Source: Sutcliffiella horikoshii
GTDB taxonomy: Bacteria > Bacillota > Bacilli > Bacillales > Bacillaceae_I
Direction: 5' to 3'
Length of the DNA stretch: 64,000 bases
Assembly: GCF_019931755.1 (NCBI RefSeq)
Contig: NZ_CP082918.1
Coordinates: 3,948,001 to 4,012,000 of the forward strand
The position numbers and the translations under genes are program-made. Of the stretch, positions 8,986 to 18,146 are shown piece by piece. The notes under the pieces are model-generated. The model was not told where the DNA came from. It searched no databases and saw only the letters and a program-made list of their open reading frames with translations. Every line of letters starts with the position of its first letter. The stretch's first letter is position 1.

Positions 8986-9011
8986 GCTCTAATCAAAATT
9001 TCGATTAGAGC
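8986..9011 (-). terminator. intercistronic hairpin/terminator between GH32 and fructokinase genes
   Basis: On the minus strand GCTCTAATC / GATTAGAGC form a 9-bp stem with an 8-nt loop followed by TTTTC. It lies between the two genes and may be a partial terminator. Confidence 0.65.
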
Positions 9012-9029
9012 CCTTCTTTACTTTACTCT

Positions 9030-10505
9030 TCACTCACTCCAGATTGATTTAAGAGGTGTAAGTGCTAATTGACGTATGTTTGCCGTTCCTTCTTTTGAAA
9101 ATAAGTTCATCTTATCTGCTTTTTCATGAGGAAAAAGCAGGCTGGTAACTGCGATCCTTCCATTGTTTGCAAAGACCTCAATGGATGACGCGTCCAGGAA
9201 TACTTGAAGATTTATTGTTTTGCCTTCCATGTTCAATGGGGCTTCCTGGATAGTAGCGAATGATTCTGAGAAGCTATTATCACCTGCAGCCGTACGATCT
9301 ACGATTAACACTTCCTTCACTGCATCATAACTGATCGTTGTCTTTTCCTTCTTGGAATGAAGGATAGATAAACCGAAAGTTTCTGCGGTCTCCTTTTCAA
9401 ATTCAATTTCTATCTCTGTTAATTCACTGATTTTGTAAGAAATCGGTTCCTTTCCATCAAGAGCTATATTTCTAAATGTCTCCGCTCCCCCGCGAATGCC
9501 ATTGATTTCCGCCACAGGTAACTGCACGATTCGCAGACCTGTGGACGTGGTGGTTAAAGATAATTCTCTTGGTAATGTCATTGCACTGCGCCATTCTTTT
9601 GTGGGCACTTGATTAGCATAGCGCCAGTTGCTCATCCAGCCAATATAGATTCGTCTGCCATCCTCTTGTGGAATATCAGACCAACTGACACCTGCATAGT
9701 TATCTCTGCCATAGTCCAGCCAAAGAACAGTTTCTTCAGAATGTTGATTCAGAAAGGTTGTGCCGTCAAAGTCTCCGATAAAATACTGCGTTCTGGATCC
9801 TTCTTTGAATTTCGGGTTATCTCCAATACTTACAAGCATGACCCATTTCTTGTTTCCCTGATTTCCATCAATGGGCAATTGGAATAAATCCGGACATTCC
9901 CAAACTCCGTCATGTGACCCTTCATTCATTCCAAACAGACTGGCAAATTCCCACTCTTTCAAATTGTGGGATGTGTAAATTGTAACGGTTTGACCTGTTG
10001 CAAGCACCATCACCCATTTGTTTGATTCTTCATGCCAGAACACTTTTGGATCTCGGTAGTCTGTAATATCCACATCAGAAAGGACTGGATTCCCTTCGTA
10101 AGTTACCCATGTTCTTCCATCATCTTTGCTATATGCCAAGCTCTGACGTTGTCTTGGCCGCTCTGTTCCTGGATAGTTATCTGCATGTGTAAAAATTGCA
10201 ACCAACCCCGGGGAGTTCTCAAAAAATCCCGTAGTATTGTTCCAATCCACAACCGCGCTTCCGGAGAAGACGGCACCATGCTCATCCGGGTATAATGCAA
10301 TAGGAAGTTCTTCCCAATGGACCATATCTTTACTTACGGCATGGCCCCAATGCATCGGCCCCCATGTCGTACCATGCGGGTGATATTGATAAAATAAATG
10401 ATACTCTCCATTGAAAAACACCAATCCGTTCGGATCGTTCATCCATTTTTCCTTGGGGGAAAAATGAAATTGCGGCCGATGTTTCTCTTTATATTGTACT
10501 GTCAT
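9030..10505 (-). CDS. glycoside hydrolase family 32 (fructosidase: levanase/sucrose-hydrolase type)
   Basis: Hydrolyses beta-fructofuranosyl links in sucrose, inulin- or levan-type oligosaccharides. The three GH32 catalytic blocks are visible: WMNDPNG (nucleophile Asp, about residue 24), the DYRDPKVFW transition-state stabiliser and WECPDLF (acid/base Glu), followed by a C-terminal beta-sandwich module. There is no signal peptide, so it acts in the cytoplasm on imported oligosaccharides. AAAGGAGAG precedes the ATG at 10505; an in-frame ATG 39 bases upstream lacks one. It sits directly after the ABC importer genes, which suggests short fructans rather than PTS-delivered sucrose-6-phosphate as substrate, although SacA-like activity cannot be excluded. 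Confidence 0.9.
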   Translation of the reverse strand: MTVQYKEKHRPQFHFSPKEKWMNDPNGLVFFNGEYHLFYQYHPHGTTWGPMHWGHAVSKDMVHWEELPIALYPDEHGAVFSGSAVVDWNNTTGFFENSPGLVAIFTHADNYPGTERPRQRQSLAYSKDDGRTWVTYEGNPVLSDVDITDYRDPKVFWHEESNKWVMVLATGQTVTIYTSHNLKEWEFASLFGMNEGSHDGVWECPDLFQLPIDGNQGNKKWVMLVSIGDNPKFKEGSRTQYFIGDFDGTTFLNQHSEETVLWLDYGRDNYAGVSWSDIPQEDGRRIYIGWMSNWRYANQVPTKEWRSAMTLPRELSLTTTSTGLRIVQLPVAEINGIRGGAETFRNIALDGKEPISYKISELTEIEIEFEKETAETFGLSILHSKKEKTTISYDAVKEVLIVDRTAAGDNSFSESFATIQEAPLNMEGKTINLQVFLDASSIEVFANNGRIAVTSLLFPHEKADKMNLFSKEGTANIRQLALTPLKSIWSE

Positions 10506-10557
10506 GAACACTCTCTCCTTTTCGGGGCTTTCTCCAGTTTTCAAGGAAAATGCCGGA

Positions 10558-10602
10558 CACCTCCCAATCTACTGACAAAGACCGTCCGTATTCCGGGAGG
10601 TG
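10558..10602. repeat. hairpin / REP-related sequence
   Basis: CACCTCCC and GGGAGGTG form an 8-bp stem around a 29-nt loop between the binding-protein and GH32 genes, followed by GACAGGCAC, which matches the dispersed REP motif. It could moderate read-through into the GH32 gene. Confidence 0.4.
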
Positions 10603-10621
10603 ACAGGCACTTGTATAATGA

Positions 10622-12223
10622 TTACTGTCTATCGAATCCTGCTTGTTTAATTTCAAGCCATTCAGATAAACCTAAGCGCTCTAATTCTTCTAGATATTCC
10701 GGCCATTCCGCTTCTATTTGTCCATTGGTAATCCATTCTGCACGCTTTCGGTTTACATATGGAAGCAAGTCCGCTTCGATCTTGGAAAGGCGATCAAGTT
10801 CCTCTTTATCGAAAAATACTCTCGGGTAGATATTTTCTGCTTTCATGTGTGGTACCATGACTTCTTTCATCAAGTTCAATCTCCACGCAGCATCGTCAGG
10901 CTTGGTTGTAACCGTACCATAGTAGCTGTCTAAAATCGCAAGAGGTCCACCGACAGAGGTTTTTTCACGCAATTCAACAGGTGCAGTACCGTCGAGAGGC
11001 AAGTGTCTTAGCATTTCTTCCTCTTCATCCCACTCAAAGATGTTTTGTTGTTCATCATCACCAAATGTGCCCCAGTTGTTTTGTACAGATTGTGCTGGAT
11101 CATAAAGTTCGTCAATCCATTTTGCTGTCAATTCAAGATTTTTATTGGCACTTGTAATAACCATTCTGGAGCGGTCAAAGCCCATTCCATTGGTTCTTGT
11201 GACGTTCTTGTGGCCATCTGGTCCGAATAGAGGAGGCATTAAATCGTATTTGTCGTTCATTCCCGTAATATTTCCTTTATCCCATGTGAAGTACATTCCA
11301 TAGCGTCCTTCTTGTCCTTTGGCCACATATGCAGGCCATTCATGCTCAAATCCCTCAATATCAAGAAGTCCCTCATCATACAAATCGTTCATGAATTTGA
11401 TTGCTTCGATATAACCTTCGTCCGCTGCAGTCAATTTTACTTCTCCATCATTCGTCACTACTGTGCGATCCCAGTTATCGCCGAGGCCAAATGCTCCAAA
11501 TAAGAAGCCTGGATCTTGTCCACCGTCATTGATGATAAATGACATGGGAATTGTTTGACCATCTCCTGCAGGATCGTTATCTCTAAAAGCAATCAATACT
11601 TCTTTCAATTCATCAGTCGTAGTCGGCATTTCCAGCCCTAATTGGTCAAGCCACTCTACATTGATCCAAGGAAAATTATCGACAGAATGAATGCTTTCTT
11701 TCCCTTCTCCTAATTCTTCAATCCAAGGAAAGGCATAAATATTCCCGTCAGGGGCTGTCATCATCGCTTCATATTGGGGAGCTTTCTCCAATACAGCTTT
11801 CAGGTTTGGCATATAATTTTCAATCAAATCGTTAAGTGGAATAATGGCCTCGTCTTCTGCAAGCTTTAACAGTTCATAATCGCTGAATGCAGCATTTTTG
11901 ATTGCATCCGGCATTTCGCCAGTAGCCATCGCAAGGTTTCTTCTTTCTCCAAACACTTCACCTGTGAAGTTTCTCCACTCAATGTGAACGCCTGTTTTCT
12001 CTTCTAATCTTTCATAAATCAATTTTTCGTTCGGATCATTAGGAGCCAGCGGAGAGCTGGAAGTCATAATTTTTAATGAAATATCCTCTTGCTCTAATGG
12101 GAATGTAATATCTTCTAACTCATAATTATCTGACCATGTCTGTTCTGCATTTTTAGAGCAGCCAGCGATCAATAATACACTTGCCAGCAAAGAAGCCATC
12201 AGTACTTTGTACATTTTTTTCAT
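10622..12223 (-). CDS. extracellular sugar-binding lipoprotein of the ABC importer (LplA-like)
   Basis: A 533-residue family 1 solute-binding protein, anchored outside the membrane. It has a lipoprotein signal peptide with lipobox LIAGC (Cys about residue 22), then a long two-lobed domain with motifs such as PNEKLIYERLEEKTGVHIEW near the start and YAFPWIEELGEGK, typical of LplA/YtcQ-type binding proteins working with LplB/LplC permeases. It follows the two permease genes with about 30 bp between them, so it should be co-transcribed. The ligand is inferred as a fructo-oligosaccharide from the GH32 enzyme and fructokinase downstream. Confidence 0.88.
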   Translation of the reverse strand: MKKMYKVLMASLLASVLLIAGCSKNAEQTWSDNYELEDITFPLEQEDISLKIMTSSSPLAPNDPNEKLIYERLEEKTGVHIEWRNFTGEVFGERRNLAMATGEMPDAIKNAAFSDYELLKLAEDEAIIPLNDLIENYMPNLKAVLEKAPQYEAMMTAPDGNIYAFPWIEELGEGKESIHSVDNFPWINVEWLDQLGLEMPTTTDELKEVLIAFRDNDPAGDGQTIPMSFIINDGGQDPGFLFGAFGLGDNWDRTVVTNDGEVKLTAADEGYIEAIKFMNDLYDEGLLDIEGFEHEWPAYVAKGQEGRYGMYFTWDKGNITGMNDKYDLMPPLFGPDGHKNVTRTNGMGFDRSRMVITSANKNLELTAKWIDELYDPAQSVQNNWGTFGDDEQQNIFEWDEEEEMLRHLPLDGTAPVELREKTSVGGPLAILDSYYGTVTTKPDDAAWRLNLMKEVMVPHMKAENIYPRVFFDKEELDRLSKIEADLLPYVNRKRAEWITNGQIEAEWPEYLEELERLGLSEWLEIKQAGFDRQ

Positions 12224-12254
12224 AACCTAACCCCACTTTTCATTTTATAAGTAT

Positions 12255-13157
12255 TTATTTTAATGACCCAACCATAACTCCTTTTTCAAAATACTTCTGG
12301 AAGAACGGATACATAATCAATAAAGGTAAACTTGCCACAACAATGGACGAGTACTTAATCATTTCTGCGATTTTCTGCATCTCCGCACGAGCCAGTTGAT
12401 CGGCAATCATGCCGGGCTGTACCTCGTTCTGGATGAGTATTTCACGCAATACAAGTTGAAGCGGATAGAGTGAACGGTCATCCAGATAAATCATCGCTTG
12501 GAAATAAGCATTCCATTGACCGATAAAAGCGAATAGTGCCAGTACAAAGATAATCGGTTTGGCTAAAGGCAAGACGATTTTCCAGAAAATCATCAAGTCT
12601 GATGCACCATCTATCCTTGCGGCCTCTTTCAGCTCAATTGGTATCGCTTTAAAGTAGGTCCTTGCCAATATAAGATTCCAAACTCCCACTGCGCCCGGGA
12701 GAATAATGGCCCAAGGTGTATTCAGCAATCCCAATGAACGGACTACTAAATAGGTCGGAATCATTCCACCATTGAAAAACATGGCAACTAGGAAGAAGAT
12801 AACGAAGAACTTTTTCCCGACCAGATCGTCCACTGATAATGCATAACCGGCAAGAACGGTAAAGCTGATGGCTACAAATGTAAATCCTGATGCATAGAGG
12901 ACAGAGTTGAAGAAGCCTCTCATAATCGTTCCATCTTGGAAGATTCGAATATATCCGTCAACCGTCCAATGATCAGGGTTGAAGGACAGTCCTTTTGTAG
13001 CCAGGATTTGCGGCTGTAAAAACGAGCCAAGTAGGACATATAAGAGAGGGACTGTAACAACCACTACAACCAGACCCAACAAGACTTTATTGACCAGAAG
13101 AATTATCCGGTCTGTTTTTGAGCTGTTTAGTAAATGGGTACTTTTAGAACTACTCAT
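12255..13157 (-). CDS. ABC sugar permease, LplC/YtcP type
   Basis: A 300-residue inner-membrane permease of the carbohydrate uptake ABC family (MalG/AraQ group). Six membrane segments can be picked out, and the cytoplasmic EAA loop reads ELKEAARIDGASDLMIFWKIVLPLAKP, the contact point for the ATPase. Its partner permease ends 15 bp upstream, and AAAGGAGG precedes the ATG. No ATP-binding subunit is encoded nearby, so a shared MsmX-type ATPase is likely, as is known for related B. subtilis systems. Confidence 0.9.
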   Translation of the reverse strand: MSSSKSTHLLNSSKTDRIILLVNKVLLGLVVVVVTVPLLYVLLGSFLQPQILATKGLSFNPDHWTVDGYIRIFQDGTIMRGFFNSVLYASGFTFVAISFTVLAGYALSVDDLVGKKFFVIFFLVAMFFNGGMIPTYLVVRSLGLLNTPWAIILPGAVGVWNLILARTYFKAIPIELKEAARIDGASDLMIFWKIVLPLAKPIIFVLALFAFIGQWNAYFQAMIYLDDRSLYPLQLVLREILIQNEVQPGMIADQLARAEMQKIAEMIKYSSIVVASLPLLIMYPFFQKYFEKGVMVGSLK

Positions 13158-13172
13158 CGTTTTCCTCCTTTC

Positions 13173-14156
13173 CTAATAAAGCGTTTCGCCTTTAAGTTTT
13201 TTCACTACTTGATTCGCTGTTGCTAGTAATACAAGACCAATCACGGTATTGAATAATCCTACCGCAGCACCGAAGGACCAATCTCCTGCCAGGAGCCCCC
13301 GCTTATACACATACGTATCGATAATTTCAGAAGCTGGCAAGTTCCGATCTGTTTGTAACAAGTAGGCTTTTTCAAACCCGACGCCCATAATTCCTCCAAT
13401 TGCAAGAATGAAAAGAACCGCCATCACCGGTTTCAGTACTTGCAGATCAATATGCCAAATTCTCTGTAAGAGGGAGGCACCATCGATTGTTGCTGCATCA
13501 TGCAGCTGTGGATCAGAATTGGATAGTGCCGCAACATAGACAATAGATGCAAAGCCTGCCCCCTGCCATATACCCGATGTAATAAAGATGGTTCTGAAGT
13601 AATCAGGTTCCGACATAAATGAAACAGGTCGATTCATAAATAATCCAAGCAATCCATTAATCGGTCCTGCCGGAGATAAGAAGAGAAACAGCATCCCGGC
13701 TATAACTACCGTTGAAATGAAATAAGGTGCATAGATAACCAACTGGATGTTCTTTTTGATTCCCGACCTTCTGATCTGATGAAGCATAAGAGCCAATATG
13801 ACCGGGACAGGAAACCCGATCAGCAATTCATAAGAACTCAGCTTTATCGTATTCAGGAAAATCTGTAGAAAGTTTGGTGAGGTCAGGAAACTGGTGAAAT
13901 GGGCTAAACCAACCCAGTCGCTTCCCCAAATCCCTTTTGTCACACTAAAGTTCTGAAAAGCAATCAGCACCCCATACATTGGTATATAGTTGAAAATAAA
14001 AACAGATAATAAAGCTGGTGCCAAGAACAAATAAAGAACCCAATTTTTCTTTATGTAGGCCATACGGTTCCTCTTCATTTTTTTTGTTTTAGGAATTTTC
14101 GTGACCTGACTTGTAATGTCGACCGGCTTGTCCAGAGGTTCTAAGCCCTGACTCAT
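13173..14156 (-). CDS. ABC sugar permease, LplB/YteP type
   Basis: A 327-residue permease of the MalF/UgpA group. Membrane segments start with VLYLFLAPALLSVFIFNYIPMYG, typical for LplB proteins. The EAA-type loop (DAATIDGASLLQRIWHIDLQVLKP) is near the C-terminal third. The start at 14156 follows AAAGGGGTGAT; a longer frame to 14210 lacks a ribosome binding site. It is first in the transport operon, right behind the paired operator/cre region. Confidence 0.9.
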   Translation of the reverse strand: MSQGLEPLDKPVDITSQVTKIPKTKKMKRNRMAYIKKNWVLYLFLAPALLSVFIFNYIPMYGVLIAFQNFSVTKGIWGSDWVGLAHFTSFLTSPNFLQIFLNTIKLSSYELLIGFPVPVILALMLHQIRRSGIKKNIQLVIYAPYFISTVVIAGMLFLFLSPAGPINGLLGLFMNRPVSFMSEPDYFRTIFITSGIWQGAGFASIVYVAALSNSDPQLHDAATIDGASLLQRIWHIDLQVLKPVMAVLFILAIGGIMGVGFEKAYLLQTDRNLPASEIIDTYVYKRGLLAGDWSFGAAVGLFNTVIGLVLLATANQVVKKLKGETLY

Positions 14157-14269
14157 CAATATCACCCCTTTATATATTTTGTAATTTGTTCTCCAACCTG
14201 CTTCATACATAAAGCAGATTTAGATAGCGCTTTCTTAGTTCAAATATAGCGTAATTAAAGAAAAGAATA

Positions 14270-14325
14270 GTTTAATATTTTTGGGTTAAGTGTTTTAATA
14301 TTTTCGGTAGTTGAAACCGGTTACA
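14270..14325 (-). promoter_or_regulatory. operator direct repeat plus cre site upstream of the importer operon
   Basis: Read on the minus strand, CCGAAAATATTAAAA and CCAAAAATATTAAAC are direct repeats with starts 23 bp apart (14270-14307). On the upstream side, after a 4-bp gap, comes TGAAACCGGTTACA (14312-14325), a full match to the CcpA cre consensus TGWAANCGNTNWCA. The same arrangement precedes the YesL gene. The direct repeat is the natural candidate target of the AraC-type response regulator encoded upstream. The motif is seen; regulator assignment is inferred. Confidence 0.7.
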
Positions 14326-14393
14326 CCCCTGGCAAGCATAAAAATAAAAACCCTCGCTAAACACGAAAGGTTTTCTCAAAATCTTGAATTATA

Positions 14394-15038
14394 TTAAAGA
14401 ACTTCAGAGGGAAATCTCTCAGCATGTGAAGCTTTCTCTTTTCTCGGAAAGGAATAGGAAGCCACTTTTGTCATGAAATAGGCTGCAAGACTTATTCCGA
14501 AAACCAACATTAAAGCTGGAATTATTATATAGGCGTAAGCAACCACTGCTAGCAGTGCAAGCAGGTAGATGGTATGAAACGGTTTTGCAATAGCAAGAAT
14601 CACCGCATGTAATGGGTACTGCAAGAGCTTCAATTTAAAATGAACGAAGATCGGGACTATGTACAATAGAGTCAAGAGATAGAGAATACCTATGACAACC
14701 GTTGCACTTGCCAAAGCCAATGGAAGAATGCCATTTTCCATCTCCTGCAGCACTCGGATATCCAGATATAAGATAAATCCCATCACCATCAGCAGATACC
14801 CAATTATGTTTGACTTGATGAAATCTGATTTAAAATGACCCCAAAAGGATTTAATAATAGCTGGATTCTCATCCTCCATTATCATTTGCTTTAAAACTGC
14901 AAACATTGCCGCAGTTGCGGGAAAAATCCCAGCTATCAAAAGACCTGATATAGAAAATAAGATCCATAAAAAGTTGAGTAATACTAGATTAAACGCCCAA
15001 TTTCCTAATCGAATATACCATTGAGACATATCAAGCAT
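14394..15038 (-). CDS. YesL-family membrane protein (DUF624)
   Basis: A 214-residue integral membrane protein with about five to six hydrophobic helices. The N-terminal signature (YIRLGNWAFNLVLLNFLW then GIFPATAAMFAVLKQ) matches YesL proteins that accompany LplABC-type carbohydrate importers and YesMN-type two-component systems. Its molecular role is unknown. GGAGGTG precedes the ATG. It has its own promoter region carrying the same operator/cre pair as the importer operon. Confidence 0.85.
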   Translation of the reverse strand: MLDMSQWYIRLGNWAFNLVLLNFLWILFSISGLLIAGIFPATAAMFAVLKQMIMEDENPAIIKSFWGHFKSDFIKSNIIGYLLMVMGFILYLDIRVLQEMENGILPLALASATVVIGILYLLTLLYIVPIFVHFKLKLLQYPLHAVILAIAKPFHTIYLLALLAVVAYAYIIIPALMLVFGISLAAYFMTKVASYSFPRKEKASHAERFPSEVL

Positions 15039-15115
15039 AGGATGTACACCTCCATCACAATGACGGAAAACACTCCGTCTTCACTCTCACTTTATCAAAA
15101 ATGACCAGGATGATA

Positions 15116-15171
15116 GTTTAATATTTTTGGTTGCAGACTTTTAATATTTTCGGATATTGTAAACGCATTCA
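15116..15171 (-). promoter_or_regulatory. operator direct repeat plus cre-like site upstream of yesL-like gene
   Basis: The minus strand shows CCGAAAATATTAAAA and CCAAAAATATTAAAC, again 23 bp apart (15116-15153), and after 4 bp TGTAAACGCATTCA (15158-15171), which matches the cre consensus with one mismatch. Layout and spacing are the same as at 14270-14325 although the sequences between the boxes differ, which argues for selection. Confidence 0.7.
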
Positions 15172-15205
15172 AAAACCCCCAATAGTTTTATTGGAGGTTT
15201 ATATC

Positions 15206-16528
15206 TCATTCATTCGTCTGTAAGACATTGTTTATCTTCTCAACCGCTTCATCTGCCGCTGCTTTTACATTCCTACCTTTAATACCCACATCTTCAAATA
15301 ATACCTTGACTGTATCGCTAATTACAGAATAGTAGGGGGTAACCGGCCGGTTTTTGGAATGATTCTGACCTTGTTGAATAAAGATATTTTTGGGATACTC
15401 GTTAAACTGAGGAAGTGCTTCTGCAACTGAATATCTAGCAGGAATTTCCCCCGTGATCTCGGCAAACTTTTTGGAGCCCTCATAACTTGTCAGGAATTTT
15501 ACGAATTCCCAGGCCTCTTCCGGATACTTCGTTTGGGACGATATCCCTACAGCCCAGCCTCCGCCAGGAGCCACCTGATACTCCCCCCTCGGCAACGGAG
15601 CGACTCCAAAATCCTCTTCTAGTGAAAAGTCTTGAATGTTTTCTAACTGTTGCAAATCCCAGGATCCCAAAATGGTCATCGCAAGCTTCCCCGTTTCAAA
15701 AGATGCTGGGGGCAATTGCATCGTAGCCACATTATGTTTGAGATAGAGGTCTTGATAGAATTGCAGTGCTTTTAAAGATTCTTCGGAGTTCAAGTAACCT
15801 TCTGCTGTGGTTCCGTCGGGACTCAGTACACTCCCGCCGAACTGCCATAGAATAGGCATTTTGAAATAGGCGGGACCCTCGCCATCCGAGAATCCCTGGG
15901 CTGGATCTATTCCATATACTTCTTGATCAGGATTATTTATTTTTAGTGCAATCTCCAAAACCTCTTCCCATGTCAAAGGATTATCAGGGTCTTGTGACGG
16001 AAAAGGTATACCCGCTTTTCTAAATAAATGCTTATTGTAATACAAGGCAATGCTGGATTCTACAATGGGTGCAAGATAAATTTCCTCTTCAAAGGTTAAT
16101 CCGGCAATGGTCGGCTTTGAGATGTCATCAATATTGCCTTCCTCTTTCATGTACCGATCCAAGGATAAAAGTGATCCTGCATTGGCATAGAGCCCTAAGT
16201 TGGGACTGTCGATTGTCATTATATCCGGGTGGTTTTCGGCAGCCAATTCCGTACGAAGACGTAATTCATATTCCTGTCCCCAATACTGTGCCTGCATATT
16301 GATTTTTATATCGGGATGTAGCGCTTCAAAGTCCGCTACTAATTGTTCATACGCAGAATTAAATGACGCATTTCCTAGATTGCGCCAAAAGGTGAGCTCT
16401 ATTTGTTCTACACTTTCCGCTTCTTCCCCGTTTTCCACCCTTTTATCAGAGAAGCTATTTTCAATCAGGACATACCCTGCTGCTATGACCAAAGCTAACA
16501 TTACAAGGATAAGGGCTATCTTTTTCAT
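15206..16528 (-). CDS. membrane-anchored solute-binding protein linked to the two-component system
   Basis: A 440-residue family 1 (MalE/UgpB-like) binding protein: LTFWRNLGNASFNSAYEQLV near the N-terminus, then a typical APLPRGEYQVAPGGGWAVGIS hinge region and EAWEFVKFLTS. The N-terminal hydrophobic segment (KKIALILVMLALVIAAGYVLI) has no lipobox cysteine and no clear cleavage site, so it is probably held by an uncleaved anchor. It directly follows the response regulator gene and is separated from the importer genes, which have their own lipoprotein. It may therefore be a ligand sensor for the kinase rather than a transport component. The start at 16528 follows AAAGGTGAT; the longer frame to 16564 lacks such a site. 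Confidence 0.82.
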   Translation of the reverse strand: MKKIALILVMLALVIAAGYVLIENSFSDKRVENGEEAESVEQIELTFWRNLGNASFNSAYEQLVADFEALHPDIKINMQAQYWGQEYELRLRTELAAENHPDIMTIDSPNLGLYANAGSLLSLDRYMKEEGNIDDISKPTIAGLTFEEEIYLAPIVESSIALYYNKHLFRKAGIPFPSQDPDNPLTWEEVLEIALKINNPDQEVYGIDPAQGFSDGEGPAYFKMPILWQFGGSVLSPDGTTAEGYLNSEESLKALQFYQDLYLKHNVATMQLPPASFETGKLAMTILGSWDLQQLENIQDFSLEEDFGVAPLPRGEYQVAPGGGWAVGISSQTKYPEEAWEFVKFLTSYEGSKKFAEITGEIPARYSVAEALPQFNEYPKNIFIQQGQNHSKNRPVTPYYSVISDTVKVLFEDVGIKGRNVKAAADEAVEKINNVLQTNE

Positions 16529-16553
16529 AAGATCACCTTTCTTTCTATTTACC

Positions 16554-18146
16554 TCAACTGTCACGGTTTATGGATTTACGATAATCTGCAGGTGAATAAC
16601 CAAATTGCTTTTTGAAAACTGTACTGAAATACCCTGAATTGGAGAAGCCGACAAGGTGCGCAACGTCTATGATCTTAAGCTGTGGATCTTTTAAGAGCTT
16701 TTTGGCATTCTCCATTCGCAGGCAATTTAGGAAATCACTAAAATTTTGGCCTACATGATTTTTAAAAATCTCGGATAAATAAGCACTATTAATATGGAAT
16801 TGTTTTGATAAGCTGGAGAGTGTAATCTCGCTAGCATAATGAGACTCGATGAATCGTCTTACATTTTCCACCAATTCAGAACCACTTGAAGAAGATCGGA
16901 CTTCCTTTACCTTCTGTACAATGGCTTGGGCCAATTGTTGAAGTTGCTCTTTCACCCTGATTTGAGAATTAAGTTCCCATATGCTTTGCTGGCAATTCCA
17001 GATTCTATCTTTCACCTCCACCGTATCCACGTCATATTTTCTGGAAAGTGAGCCTAATAGAAATAGAACCCGGTTGGCCAGAAAGGAAAATGCCATCATG
17101 GAGAGATTTCCTCCTAAAACATCTTGAAGAGAATCTTGGAATGCCCTTTGGTCAGCATTTTCAATGGCATTCGTCAGTTTCTTCTCCACATCCAAGGTGA
17201 AGTTGAATACCTCGTTTTGAGCCGTCCCTTCCATCACCTGTGAATGACCCCCAACCTGACTTTGACTCCAAGAGAGCAGTGCGGAAATATACCCATTCTT
17301 AAATTGCTGAAAACCTTTGACACCCTTCCCGATGCCGATAACCGTTTCTACTTTCAAATATTCTTTTACTTTGGCCTGCAAGTTTCTGATAAAATTCGAT
17401 GAATGCGTTAAGGGTGCAACAGGCTTTTGATGTATGAAGTGAATCATATTAGAATAACCTGCATCATAGAAGAAGTGTGTACCTTCATTCCTTTCAGCAT
17501 ATTCCTTGCAGAGCATCTTAAATGGTAGCAGCAGCTCCTTCAATTCATCGGGGTTTCCTTTTGCACTTCTCATTTCAACCGTTACGAATTGAACCTCGGT
17601 GTTTTCCTGTGCCAAAGTCTCCAGTTGCAACTGCTTTAACCTATCCTTGGCTACATTATATTCCGTAAATTCCTCTTTCACTAAATACAGCAAATACTGT
17701 TCGCGCATCTCCTCCAGTTGGTTAAGGACAAAACGGCTTATGCGCTCCGATTCCAGTCGTTTTTTCTTTTCCATATCTGCTTCGCTGCGGATTCGTTGCA
17801 GTGCATCCGCCAGTTCATCAGGAGCAACAGGCTTTAGAAGGTAGTCTTTTACTCCAGCCTTCATCGAGGATTTGGCATATTCAAAATCAGAATAGCCCGA
17901 TAGCACAATCACTTTTATATCCGGGTACTCCACATGGCATCGCTTGACAAATTGCATCCCATCCATGATGGGCATGCGAATATCTGTAATAACGATGTCC
18001 ACCTCTTTTTCTTTCAGGATCTCAAGGGCTTCCTGGCCATTTGCTGCCTCAGCTACAATTTCAAATCCTGCCTGTGCCCAATCCATTTTCATTCGCAGCC
18101 CTTTGCGTATTTGAATTTCATCATCACTAATCAGCACTTTCATCAT
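16554..18146 (-). CDS. response regulator, receiver plus AraC-type HTH (YesN-like)
   Basis: A 530-residue regulator. The receiver domain covers residues 1-120 (acidic DDE at 8-10, phosphoacceptor Asp55 in TDIRMP, Lys in LLKP). A long poorly conserved middle follows, then a C-terminal AraC double HTH (about 430-530: ITLSSLSKQFHINSAYLSEIF and IIDVAHLVGFSNSGYFSTVFKK). The ATG overlaps the kinase gene by 20 bp, so the pair is translationally coupled. It is expected to act on the direct repeats at 14270 and 15116 in response to the sugar signal. Confidence 0.92.
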   Translation of the reverse strand: MMKVLISDDEIQIRKGLRMKMDWAQAGFEIVAEAANGQEALEILKEKEVDIVITDIRMPIMDGMQFVKRCHVEYPDIKVIVLSGYSDFEYAKSSMKAGVKDYLLKPVAPDELADALQRIRSEADMEKKKRLESERISRFVLNQLEEMREQYLLYLVKEEFTEYNVAKDRLKQLQLETLAQENTEVQFVTVEMRSAKGNPDELKELLLPFKMLCKEYAERNEGTHFFYDAGYSNMIHFIHQKPVAPLTHSSNFIRNLQAKVKEYLKVETVIGIGKGVKGFQQFKNGYISALLSWSQSQVGGHSQVMEGTAQNEVFNFTLDVEKKLTNAIENADQRAFQDSLQDVLGGNLSMMAFSFLANRVLFLLGSLSRKYDVDTVEVKDRIWNCQQSIWELNSQIRVKEQLQQLAQAIVQKVKEVRSSSSGSELVENVRRFIESHYASEITLSSLSKQFHINSAYLSEIFKNHVGQNFSDFLNCLRMENAKKLLKDPQLKIIDVAHLVGFSNSGYFSTVFKKQFGYSPADYRKSINRDS

